The translations under genes and the position numbers were made by a program. A stretch of 64,000 nt of DNA from Takakia lepidozioides (Eukaryota; Streptophyta; Takakiopsida; Takakiales; Takakiaceae): NCBI GenBank assembly GCA_030704615.1, contig CM060732.1, forward strand, positions 5,888,001-5,952,000. Direction: 5' to 3'. Each line of letters opens with the position of its first letter. Positions within the stretch are counted from its first letter, which is position 1. This document shows, in pieces, positions 54,700-64,000 of this stretch. The notes beneath the pieces were generated by a model. That model did not search any database. It saw nothing but the letters and a program-made list of their open reading frames with translations, and was not told the origin of the DNA.

Positions 54700-55650
54700 T
54701 TTTTCTTAAAACATACCGCCACACGGCGGGTCCTTCGATTTCCAAGAAAAAAAAAACACGCGATCGCCGCATGGCGGTCGCTATATTAAAAATAAAAATG
54801 ACCGTCACATGGCGGTCGCAGCATTATTTAAAACTATATTAAATAAGCGATCGCCAAACGGCGGTAGCTTAATTTAAGATTCAAAATATAAAAAAACGAC
54901 CGCCGCCAAATGTCGGTCGCTATAGTTTTTATAAAAAAAGAAACGGCCGCCACATGGTGGTCGCTGCATTTTTAAAAAATCTATTAAATAAACGACCGCC
55001 AAACCATGGTCGCTTTATTGAAGAATAAAAATAAAAATAAGCGACCGCCGGCAAATGGCGATCGCTGCATATATTAAAGAAACGACCGCCAAACGGCGGT
55101 CGCTTTATTTAGAGTCAAAATAAAAATAACCGACCGCCGCTAAATGGCAAAAACAAATAGAGCAACCACCACATGGCAATCGCTGCATTTTTAAAATATA
55201 TATTTAAGAAACGACCGCCAAACGGCGGTTGCTTAATTTAAAAATCAAAATACAAATATGCGACGGCCGACGTATGGCGGTCGCTGTATTTTTTTAAATA
55301 TATTAAAAAAACGACCGCCGTACAGCGGTCGCTTCTTTTAAGAAACAAAATAAAAAGATGCGACCGCCACTTGGCGGTCACGAAATATTATTAATATACA
55401 AAAACGAGTGACTGCCAAAATAATAAACTGCGATCGCCAATCTAGGCGGTCGCTTAATTTAAAATATACTAAATTACAAACGACCGCCGATATGAGTGGT
55501 CGCATAATTTAAAAATTAATAAATTTTTGACGGACGCCAATACAGGCGGTTGCTTAATTTAATAAAATATTAAATTAAAAAAAACGACCGCCAATATAGG
55601 CGGTCGCTTGATTTAAAAAATAATAAATTATAAACGACCGTAATATTGTC
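54700..55650. repeat. Array of ~20 GC-rich hairpins in AT-rich spacer
   Basis: The motif CGACCGCC-(3-8 bases)-GGCGGTCGC or a variant occurs about every 40-50 bases (examples at 54762, 55081, 55211, 55360, 55586). Each is an inverted repeat with a 7-9 bp stem. Spacers are A/T only or nearly so. No coding potential. Confidence 0.9.
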
Positions 55651-56560
55651 AAACATATTTTTTAAAGGATTTAATAAATATTAATAATTAGCCAAGTCTG
55701 TTTTACATCGTGGCTGCCATGTCATTAGAAAGGGTAAAACTAAATCGTAAAAGGCAAATAAAAAAATTACATGGGTTAACGTCCGAATTTGACGTGACAT
55801 GACATATGTCGGACATGACGGCCGACGTGATGTCCGATATGTCAACGTCACATCAGGAATGTTAACTAGGGTTGTGTTGGTTGCTTTTTGCATTCTGTAT
55901 GATTTAGCACTAAGATTTGCCCCCAATGCGCTACGTTGTGGCTTCATAGCGTAGCCATCGGAGGGCAAGAACGCGGATAGGGAGATAATTAGACCAACAA
56001 AGGGGAGAATGAGTGAGGACCAGCTTGACCAAACCATCATCGCTCTCGTACATTACACCAAGGGGGAGCACGACTGTTGGCTCTGCTACATTGGAGTGCT
56101 AGGATACTCGTCGCGCTGATAGAGAGCAGTAGGAAGTCGGGCGACAACCGTCTATGTGTAGCTAGTCTATGTTTAGCTAGTCTGGCGGAGCTGATCGAGA
56201 CGGGTTTGATGCGTTTCTAGCGAGAGGGTCAAGAAGGAGAGAGGGTCAAGAAGGAGAACTACTGAGCGTGGGCCAGCCTTCGTAGTGGGAGAGGATTCGC
56301 TGCACTGCATTGAAAATATATTACAAATACAACAAAACATAGAATACAAATACATGGCAAGAACCAAAAACATTTGGATGGCTCAAAACTGGTTTATATC
56401 AAGAGTGTTTTGTAAAACAAGTTTTGGCCACATTCTACAGATGACCAACATGAGTGCCATGTTGCCATACCCATAGATCACTACCCAAGTGAAGTCATTG
56501 AGTAAGGAAAATCTGTTGTGCAGCTAAGTCCAGCACTATCGTGGACATGTCAAGAGAACA
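55651..56560. other. No gene assigned
   Basis: A 36-codon plus-strand ORF begins at ATG 56008 (MSEDQLDQTIIALVHYTKGE) and a 119-codon minus frame spans 56040-55681; neither is recognised. Confidence 0.35.
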
Positions 56561-56567
56561 TCGTAAA

Positions 56568-57266
56568 TCATTTCGAGAATGAATTCAGGAACTTGTAGTT
56601 CCAGATAATGGTGGTGCCAGCTACCATGTCACCCAAAGTGACATCCACTTCCAGTGCTGCCTTGACATACATATCCACCAAGGCAGTGTTTAGAGTGACA
56701 TCTAGTGGTACAATTCCAGCTTTGACGATGTCACCATGGACCTTTGTGCCCATTTTAGGGCTGCCAGGCTCACATTTGACGTAGATGTACACCAGGGGAA
56801 TGTTCAGAATGACATATGGTACAATTTCAGCTTTGATAATGTCACCATGAACCTCTTTGCCCCTTCCCAAGGCTGCTAGGCTCGCATATGCATATTACAA
56901 ACACAAATGAACATGACCTGGTCTGGCTTCATCCCTTCCCACATCATTTGCTCTTAGGTTTCCAAAGCCTTAATCCCATACATGCTGCACATACCTTGCA
57001 ATCATGGCACTCCAAAACACCACATCTCGTCCAGCCATATTGTCGAACTCTCCCTTTGCATCAGGCTTGTTGCACCTACATTTGGCATACATGTCCACCA
57101 GGGCAGAGTTCAGAAGGACAACTGGCATGCACTTGAGCGAGGATTTGCTTTTAACGACATCATCCATTGTCCTCTGGAACCATGGTAAAATCACTCTCCT
57201 CCCTTTAGGGCCGATTGTGATAAGAGGGAAAAATAGGGTGAAATGTGTTGAAGAAGATGCCTTCAT
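56568..57266 (-). pseudogene. PPR gene, repeat region (broken)
   Basis: Minus strand 57145-56975 encodes LNSALVDMYAKCRCNKPDAK and GRDVVFWSAMIARYVQH, classic pentatricopeptide (P-L-S type) text. 56870-56568 adds KEVHGDIIKAEIVPYVILN and KVHGDIVKAGIVPLDVTLNT with NTALVDMYVKA. PPR proteins bind organellar RNA. Stops, lost residues and the fused upstream sequence (KASSSTHFTLFFPLITIGPK, part of a local repeat) mark it as a pseudogene. Confidence 0.75.
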
Positions 57267-57537
57267 TAGCAGTGCCTGATTTTATCAATTGTGCGCTGCT
57301 GCTGCGGCTTCCAGTTGACCATCTACCCACGCGGGTTTCTTGTAGCTATCCGTCCACAGATAATCATAGGTAATCTTGAGCTTAAAATCCAGCCCTCTTG
57401 GACCCACACTCTATCCCTGCTCCTTCAGCTATCCATGCCTCTGAACAAATCATGCATACATCCTTGCCTTGCTGCTAGCAGCTGACAATGACAACCTAGA
57501 TTTGTTCTAGGAAACACCCTTGACCCAACTTATCACA

Positions 57538-57981
57538 CTAGTTCCTATGCTCAACACATGACAAGGGTGTTGAGTAGAAAAACATTTGGCGTGAATCCAC
57601 TTTGGATAATGTGAGTGTGCACCTGTTTCCAACTTCCAGACCTTTCATCTTGATGCACTTAAGCAAGAGACAAACATGCGTATCTGAATCTGCTGAAATG
57701 CCTCGTTGGTTTAAAGTCTGTGGAGCCTTTGTCAATCTGCCTGCCTCACAAAGCATCTTCACATGCCCAGCAGAAGAGGCATTGTGGACTCCCTCTCTTG
57801 ATCCTTTTTCAGAAGCTGTGGTCATGGTTGGGGTGCCTGATTTTATCAATTGTGCTGCTGCAGCTGCTACCTTTAGTTGACCATCTACCCATGCAGGTTT
57901 CTTGTAGCTATTGATCCACTTTGAATCATAGGTAATCTGGAGCTTGAAGTCCGACCCTCTTGGATGAATCTGGACCCACAC
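57538..57981 (-). pseudogene. PPR gene, N-terminal part
   Basis: 147 residues: WVQIHPRGSDFKLQITYDSK, KKPAWVDGQLKVAAAAAQLI, then the typical PPR entry LCEAGRLTKAPQTLNQRGIS and ADSDTHVCLLLKCIKMKGLE. The order relative to 57266-56568 fits one gene interrupted by a duplicated block at 57205-57480. The first half is also present in the other repeat copies, so it could be the presequence-coding exon. Confidence 0.6.
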
Positions 57982-59339
57982 TCTATCCCTGCTCCTTCAG
58001 CTATCCGTGCCTCTGCACAAATCATGCATACATCCTTGCCTTGCTGCTAGCACCTGACAATGACAGCCTAGATTTGTTCTAGGAAACACCCAACTCAACT
58101 TATCACACTAGTTCATATGGTCAATTGCATCTGCTACTCTTTGTAATCCAACAGGCATTCACCTTTTTGCCTCAATTGTCCCACCATTGACTGGGGTCAG
58201 AAAAGTATTCATTCCACAGCTTCTCCTCGTCTCAGCTGTTACCTATTTCTGGATACTTCCTTGTTGTCACATTGGCAGTACCATGTCAAATGACTTTAAA
58301 TCAAAAGCAGAGAAGAAGCTCAAGAGAGATTTGTAACTTGCTTCAGCAGATTCAGTATCAAGTGACATTTCATGATCCGTGGCTACCGACCTTGGCCCCC
58401 TTCTTTTCCCAACTTCTCTTGAAAGTGAGAGGCATTGAGAAATGGGATTTTGACATATGTGGCAATAGAAAAGAGAAATTAGGAAAAGGTTCACAGAGGT
58501 AAGGGGGGACACGTAGACAAAGAATACCAAAGACTGCAGTTCCAGAGCTGTCACACCAGCTGTCCGCAACTCCCCACTCTTGATCTCTGCTGGAACCGCC
58601 GACAACACAAAATGTACTGAAGCTTGCCATTATGCGTGATAGAAACAGAGGTACCAACAGCCTGAAAGCCTATTACTAGAGTCTACATTGAATACTGATG
58701 GTCTCCCACGTTCTCCGATAAAAACTTTAATCGTACAATTTAAGAGAGGGAGAGCAAGAGAAAGCTTGACATAAAACCGGAGTTGGACTATGCCACAACA
58801 TGCTTGCCATAGAAATGAAAGGGCAGGGCTGGCAACAAACACCGAGAAGGACAGATTAGACAGAGTGGGAGAGCAAATAACGGCAGCGATACGTAGAGGA
58901 CCAAACCTGGTATTCCTGGGGCGTATTTTGCAAGAGGGGGACAGCGAGGTGAAATAAAAACCACCATTTCCACGCCTGCTAGGCCGGGACACACAGAATC
59001 CTCTTGCTTCTTCAAATGAAAATTTAGGGCTGATTCTGATAAGAGGGGAAAACAGGGTGAAATGTGTTGAAGAAGGTGCCTTCATTAGCAGTGCCTGATT
59101 TTAACAATTGTGCCGCTGCTGCTGCGGCTTCCAGTTGACCATCTACCCATGCAGGTTTCTTGTAGCTATCCTTCCACAGGGAATCATAGGTAATCTGGAG
59201 CTTGAAATCCGGCCCTCTTGGATGAATCTGGACCCACACTCTATCCCTACTCCTTCAGCTATCCAGGCCTCTGCACAAATCACACACACATCCTTGCCTT
59301 ACTGCTAGACAGCCTAGAATTGTTCGAGCAAACACCCCA

Positions 59340-59587
59340 ACCCTACTGACTTAGAGGCTGTAGTGTCCAAAGCCATGTCTGTTTCCAGAAAATTGTCTGA
59401 TGAAAATGAAGTTAGGCAGAAAACTTCCCTGGACTTGTTTCCAGTCTGTGACATGGGGGAGGACATCATGGATGACCTCAAGGGTCTACCCACTCTTGGC
59501 ACCAGACTGAAATTTAAACTCAGGGCAGGAATCCTACCTTTGAATAGCAAACAGAAGCAAAGAGGAAAGGGAGAGTGCAATTGCACC
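59340..59587 (+). mobile_element. Internal LINE fragment
   Basis: Encodes DLEAVVSKAMSVSRKLSDEN and [20 protein letters not shown] up to the start of the zinc motif (GECNC). It belongs to the same LINE family as 1-1060. It interrupts one copy of the PPR N-terminal block: CACCC(C)AAC occurs just before and CACCCAAC just after it. It lacks both LINE ends. Confidence 0.85.
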
Positions 59588-60329
59588 CAACTCAACTAAT
59601 CACACTAGTTCCTATGGTCAATTGCATCTGCTATTCTCTGTAATCTGATAGGCATTCACCTTTTTGCCTCGGTTGTCCCACCATTTACTGGGGTCAGAAG
59701 AGTATTCATCCCACAACTTCTCCTCATATCTGTTACCTGTTTTTGGATACTTTCATGTTGTCACATATGCAGTATCATGTCAAAGTCACTCCAAACAAGA
59801 TTCACTCAACCAGCTAACTTGCATAATTCAACATGGAAATTTAGGGCAGATTCTGATAAGAAGGAAAAACAGGGTGAAATGTGTTGAAGAAGGTGCCTTC
59901 ATTAGCAGTGCCTGATTTTTTCCATTGTGCCGCTGCGGCTGCAGCTGCGGCTTCCAGTTGACCATTTGTTTCTTGTAGCTATCCTCCACAGGGAATCATA
60001 GGTAATCTGGAGCTTGAAATCCGGGCCTCTTGGATGAATCTGGACCCACAATCTATCCCTGCACTCCTTCAGCTATCCATGCCTGTGTACAAATCGTGAA
60101 TACATCCTTAGTCTTGCTGCAGCTAGCGGCTGAAGCAGCTGACACTGACGCCCTAACCCTACCTACAGTAACATGTCAAAATCACTCCAAAATCACCAAC
60201 GAGCTTCTCCTCATCTATGTTATCTGTTTTTGGATACTTTCCTGCTGCCACATTGGCAGTAACGTGTCAAAGTCACTCCTAACCACCACAGATCCATCCA
60301 ACGAGCTAACTTACAGAATTCAATATGCA

Positions 60330-61022
60330 TCTCAAGGCCGAGTCTGATGAGAGGGTAAAACAAGCAGAAATAGGTTGAAGAAGAAGGTTCCCTCACCACA
60401 TTGTCGACATTGACCTTGCGTCATGACCCATGGAGGATTTGACCGACCATCAATCCAAAGAACCTCTTGTGTGTGATGCTTGTGTCTATAATCAGGTACT
60501 ATCGGATTGGTCTGTGAGAACCACCACGGTGCACCTGAGCAGGCAGAGATTGAAACACGGCCTGCTAAGACCAAGCTGACTCTCCCAAGAACCTTGTAAA
60601 CATCAGGAAGAATACCAAATCATGGTACTAACATGAGCCAACAACCCACATTTGCAGGATGGACAAACTTCTTCACATCGTACATTAAGAAAACGCCACA
60701 CCTTGCAATTGCGGTTGTCGCACCATCGTGAAGGATCTTTAAAAAACTCATGCCAGCTCTGCGTCGTGCTGCAAATTCAGGGCCGATTCTGAGGAGAGGG
60801 CAAAACGGGCTGAAATAGGTTGAAGAAGAAGGTGCCCTCACCACATTGTCCTCGACCTTGTGTCCCATGGAGGATTTGATTGACCTTGAACCCAAGATGA
60901 CCTCTTGTGTGTGCTGCTTGTGTAGTCAGGTAGGTAATGTCGGATTGGTCTATGAGAACCACCACGGTGCAGCTGAGCGGGCAGAGATTGAAACATGGCC
61001 TGCTATCGCGATGCTTCGGCAC
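60330..61022 (-). repeat. Direct duplication of a ~240-bp segment
   Basis: 60338-60590 and 60780-61010 share GAGAGGG(T/C)AAAAC...GAAATAGGTTGAAGAAGAAG, CACCACATTGTC and GAGAACCACCACGGTGCA(C/G)CTGAGC. Both are joined to sequence resembling the start of the PPR block. No gene assigned. Confidence 0.6.
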
Positions 61023-61104
61023 TAAGTAGACGCAGACCTAGAAAAACACTAAGTCCCAGCCTGCCCTGCAACACTGCGACCTAACAACCCTAAATTCGAG
61101 CACA

Positions 61105-61200
61105 TTCATCGTAATTCATCGTAATTCATTCATCCTAGTTCATCATAAACATTCATTTATCCATTCATTCCTTCATTCATTCATTCATATAACTACTAGA
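61105..61200. repeat. (CATT)n degenerate microsatellite
   Basis: CATTCAT-type tetranucleotide repeats, cleanest at 61165-61195. Confidence 0.8.
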
Positions 61201-61499
61201 AGACACGCAATTCAGTTTCACTGTCCGTTTACTAGATCTGCCTTAGCGGTGGTTATGTAATTACTCTATATCACTATCTCTAGCTACTAGTCAATTGTTT
61301 GTACACTTAACGTATTTAAGTCAGTGAAATGATAGTTAAAACTTTCTCCACTGATTTATCCTAAATTTATTTGAATTAAATATCATGAAAACACGTGGCC
61401 ATCTTTTATTAGTGATATCAGTTCGTGCTCCGAGGTAATGAACATGTTTCACTACATCTGTAATTCTTGCTCCTACTGCAGTGAAAATTATTCCCTGTG

Positions 61500-61650
61500 T
61501 CTCTGGGGAATGCTTGCGCGTGAGCCTGTGAGCCTGTGAGCCTGGCTAGGCTCACGCCACGTCAGCAAGCATCCACGTGTTCAGGCCCTAATTCCGTGCT
61601 TACCCCCCCCCCCCCCCCCCCCCCCCCTATTACCGCGGATCAGCTGTCGC
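61500..61650. repeat. CACGTCAGC-type short repeat with C25 run
   Basis: GCGTGAGCCTGTGAG and GGCTCACGCCACGTCAGCAA resemble 13305-13380; a 25-base C homopolymer lies at 61603-61627, a likely assembly-sensitive site. Confidence 0.45.
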
Positions 61651-62037
61651 CTATGTCCTAATTTTTTTATCCCTCTTCATGGCCCCCACATGAATATTCT
61701 TTGTGGCCGAGAACAATGGCAGGTTTGCGGATGAATTATGATTGAGGTCATGACTTTGGAATGAGGAGATCGTCCACTAGAGAACTGAATATTAAAAGCA
61801 AACATTTTTTTTGGGCAAAGCAGTACATTCATTCCAACACACAAACATTTTTCAATTCCGCAATCCGAAGACCTATCCTAGGCAATCCCTAACTGTACTT
61901 ACGGGAACGCGCAAAGAACTTGAAAAACAGTTTGGAGATGGAAGCAAAACCAAAACACAATTTATTGAGCCTCGGTACTTGAACCTAAAGAAATATTGGA
62001 GGTTTCAGAGGAACCACTTCCAGAGTTTACAGCAATA

Positions 62038-63998
62038 TCATCTATGAATACAGCAGCACATCCATGACGTTTTTTTTTTTCCACGACCTTCATGGAGATG
62101 CGAATACAGTGTTTGTTCGGATAACACCCGTGCGCAAGCTTCCGCGTAAACCGGCAAGCGGTTGGATCTAGGGGGGCTCGGGGACATGTAGTATCCTTGG
62201 AAACCGAAAGGTGTATGCTGATTCGATGACTGGTGCTGAACTCTGCAAAGCAAGAAGAGGAATGGTGGTAGATGTTAACATCCAGATATAGACAACGAAA
62301 GCCACTATTTCTCGAATGGGAACGACACAAGGAAATGCAACATATTTTGCACGACTACACAAGAACTTACTCACACTCAAAATCGGAGTCCACGTCCAGA
62401 TCCTCGTCAGGCGCTTCGGGCTCCTCCAGAAGTCCCTCTGTGGATGGGGCAAAAGTAGTGCCCGACTCAAGCTGACGAAGCTCGCTTGAGAAGAGCTCCG
62501 TATCAGCTTCCATGCCGAAGAAGTGCCTTCCGGCGCTCTTGCAAGCATGAAAACATGCTCCTGCAAATCCAAGAAGAACGAGAAATAAAAACAGGGTTTC
62601 CCTAAGGTCACTACCCATATGTCAAACACAATGTGAAGGGCCCCACCTGTGCCCATAGACAAGTCAACCACTCGTCCACCATGACAGCTGCATGTCTCCA
62701 CCAAAGTCTGCATGAAAGCTGGAGATTTCTCCCGTGCACCGCTCCAAGGGACACCAATCGACCTTTTCATAGTCCGACCCGAGTCGACGTAATTGAAGAT
62801 AACATCATCCTCCACAGGCTCGCAGGTGGGGTCAATGTGAGCTGCAAGGTCCCTCAACTGAAACTCAGCAACACCAGCACGAAGAGTGTCCTTCCGCCTC
62901 ACCAGGCACAAAGCTTCGAACACCCGTGTCTGTCAATAATCACGAAGAGAGAATGAGACAGAAGACATAACCCACCATTTTGATTTACCGAAAAACCACG
63001 AAACATCAATTGAAAGGAACCAACTCACTTTCTGCCCCGGGAACTCGCCCTTCGTAAGAGGCAGAGTATTGATGCATGTCCAAGTTTTGATGACACGAAA
63101 CCCGGAAGCTTTCATGTAGCTGAAAAGAGTTCTTCGAGCCGACATGTCCTTTGACTGCATGAGAAGAAGAGCCCCCGAGTCCGAAAGGAACTTGTTGCTG
63201 AACGAGAAAGCCCACTGCCAGTAACGAGAATCCGATTTGTTCCAAGTCGGGGTCGAATTGGAAGGAAACACATCAGGGACAGGAAAACCGTCAGGAATGT
63301 CCAGCACCACAAGGTCAGTCGCGTATGCCTGCTGAACTCCATTCACCCATTCCGGACTTTTTGTGACCTACAGCCAAAAACATGAGACAGTGTAAGAAGC
63401 CCAATCCAAATCTAACAGGAGATCAATCCCCTGGACAAGCCACAACAAGCTGCCAAAACACAATTATTCATACAACAGTTTAGACATAAGTGTTCACCTG
63501 AGTGAGGAACGAAACAAGCATGTCCCATGATTTCGAGGGCACCCCTTTGAATGTGGACTTCCTGGACTCCATCATTGCAAGAAAACTTTCATTCAGCACC
63601 TTACGATTGAACTGGCCCAAAACCCTGGAGGGATGTTCTCTCGCCTCGAAAACTTGCTCCCTCGACTTTGATGTTCTCATATCCCTCCTTGCGGGAGAAG
63701 GCTGTCTTTCAGGAACCTCTGACGGTCCCTGTCCTTGCGGAGCTGCACTTTTCCCCTTCCCCTTCGGATCCCCGACAATCTTCCCCTTTCGTTTTGGAGT
63801 AGCAGTTTTCTCGGGCTCTTTTGCAGCCAGAGCCGAAATGATTTTGTCCTGGATGTCTTTGTCAGCCAATGGGGCAATCGCTGCGGCATTGTCGTTCAGG
63901 TTTTTCAAAACAACTTCATCGAATGGAGTGTCATGTTTTGGCAGGTCGAGGTACCACCCACAGTCTTGGAAGTGCGCCCTGCTCCAGTCTTTGGCAAT
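62038..63998 (-). CDS. DNA-methyltransferase-like protein (N6/N4 type, beta order), 3' five exons
   Basis: Exons: 63998-63498 (open at the window edge), 63367-63029, 62929-62647, 62560-62371 and 62242-62038 (stop TGA). All junctions are GT-AG and in phase, giving 505 residues. The first exon has IAKDWSRAHFQDCGWYLDLP and a Lys/Pro-rich linker. Exon 2 has DLVVLDIPDGFPVPDVF where a DPPY-type motif IV would be, then SDSRYWQWAFSFSNKFLSDS, GALLLMQSKD and a GF-R-V strand. Exons 3-4 have GGRVVDLSMGTGGACFHACK and AGRHFFGMEADTELF, resembling motif I (DxFxGxG) and the following IGIE strand of N6/N4 methylases, with IV before I (beta class). Both motifs are altered, so catalysis is doubtful. The C-terminus is acidic, then low complexity. 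Methylation activity and target are inferred only; a broken relative is at 37.2 kb. Confidence 0.7.
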
Positions 63999-64000
63999 AC

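Larger units (their letters stand above)
57205..60300 (-). repeat. Four dispersed-tandem copies of the PPR N-terminal block
   Basis: Copies at about 57205-57480, 57825-58260, 59028-59335 (continuing 59586-59790) and 59838-60290 share ATAGGTAATCTGGAGCTTGA, TGACCATCTACCCA(C/T)GC and downstream GGTCAATTGCATCTGCTA. Copies lie in the same orientation with unique spacers; only the copy at 57825 is joined to PPR sequence. Confidence 0.75.

Noticed and set aside
55681-56040. 119-codon minus ORF with hydrophobic start
   Set aside because: No family resemblance or supporting signals; composition fits chance in this region.

Overview
This window looks like nuclear DNA of a plant-lineage (streptophyte) eukaryote with a large, repeat-choked genome. 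The evidence is plant-type telomere-like CCCTAAA tracts, two organellar-PPR-like fragments, an RTE1-family gene, chromodomain Ty3/gypsy elements and multi-exon genes whose introns carry LINE debris. A charophyte alga such as Chara is my best guess, but that is inference. No bacterial features were found. A 500-base run of N lies at 48378-48877.

Host genes had to be assembled from small exons. (1) Plus strand, 1159-4307: the last six exons of a DUF676-type serine-esterase/lipase-like gene with consistent phases, one GC-AG intron and three LINE fragments in its introns. (2) Minus strand, 10184-7056: a four-exon gene of the RTE1/RTH (TMEM222-related, DUF778) membrane-protein family, with a 1.5-kb LINE in intron 1. 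These two genes are convergent. (3) Minus strand, 63998-62038: the last five exons of a gene whose middle resembles a beta-order N6/N4-type DNA methyltransferase fold with altered motifs; a decayed exon of the same family sits at 37.2-38.0 kb. (4) Minus strand, about 54.4-52.65 kb: a broken protein-kinase-like gene with a TATA box. (5) Minus strand, 57.98-56.57 kb: a broken PPR gene whose N-terminal region has been duplicated several times through 60.3 kb.

Mobile elements fill the rest. A complete chromovirus (14553-21828, minus, 5-bp duplication TGATG) is inserted into a foldback element with telomere-like ends; its RT is dead (YIDN, stop codon). A second copy of the family runs plus at about 29535-36086. 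Between them lie pieces of a different Ty3/gypsy lineage (22270-24935) whose integrase is followed by a PHD finger instead of a chromodomain. Three copies (A 24965-27013 plus arrays, C 41840-42595, B 44970-48339) belong to a DDE transposon family with a C-terminal SWIM zinc finger. An element with an Ogre/Tat-like primer site and an extra ORF ahead of gag lies at 37990-41273, with a second LTR at 48878-49617.

Tandem structure is striking. Three arrays with unrelated periods (96, 53 and 146 bp; 27.0-29.2 kb and 36.1-37.1 kb) all place a GGCGCC-centred palindrome in each unit, and single copies of the same core flank the SWIM transposase. The 146-bp unit contains a perfect 80-bp palindrome. A separate array of about 20 GC-rich hairpins in AT-rich DNA lies at 54.7-55.65 kb, and eight CACGTG boxes cluster within 402 bp at 43.55-43.95 kb.
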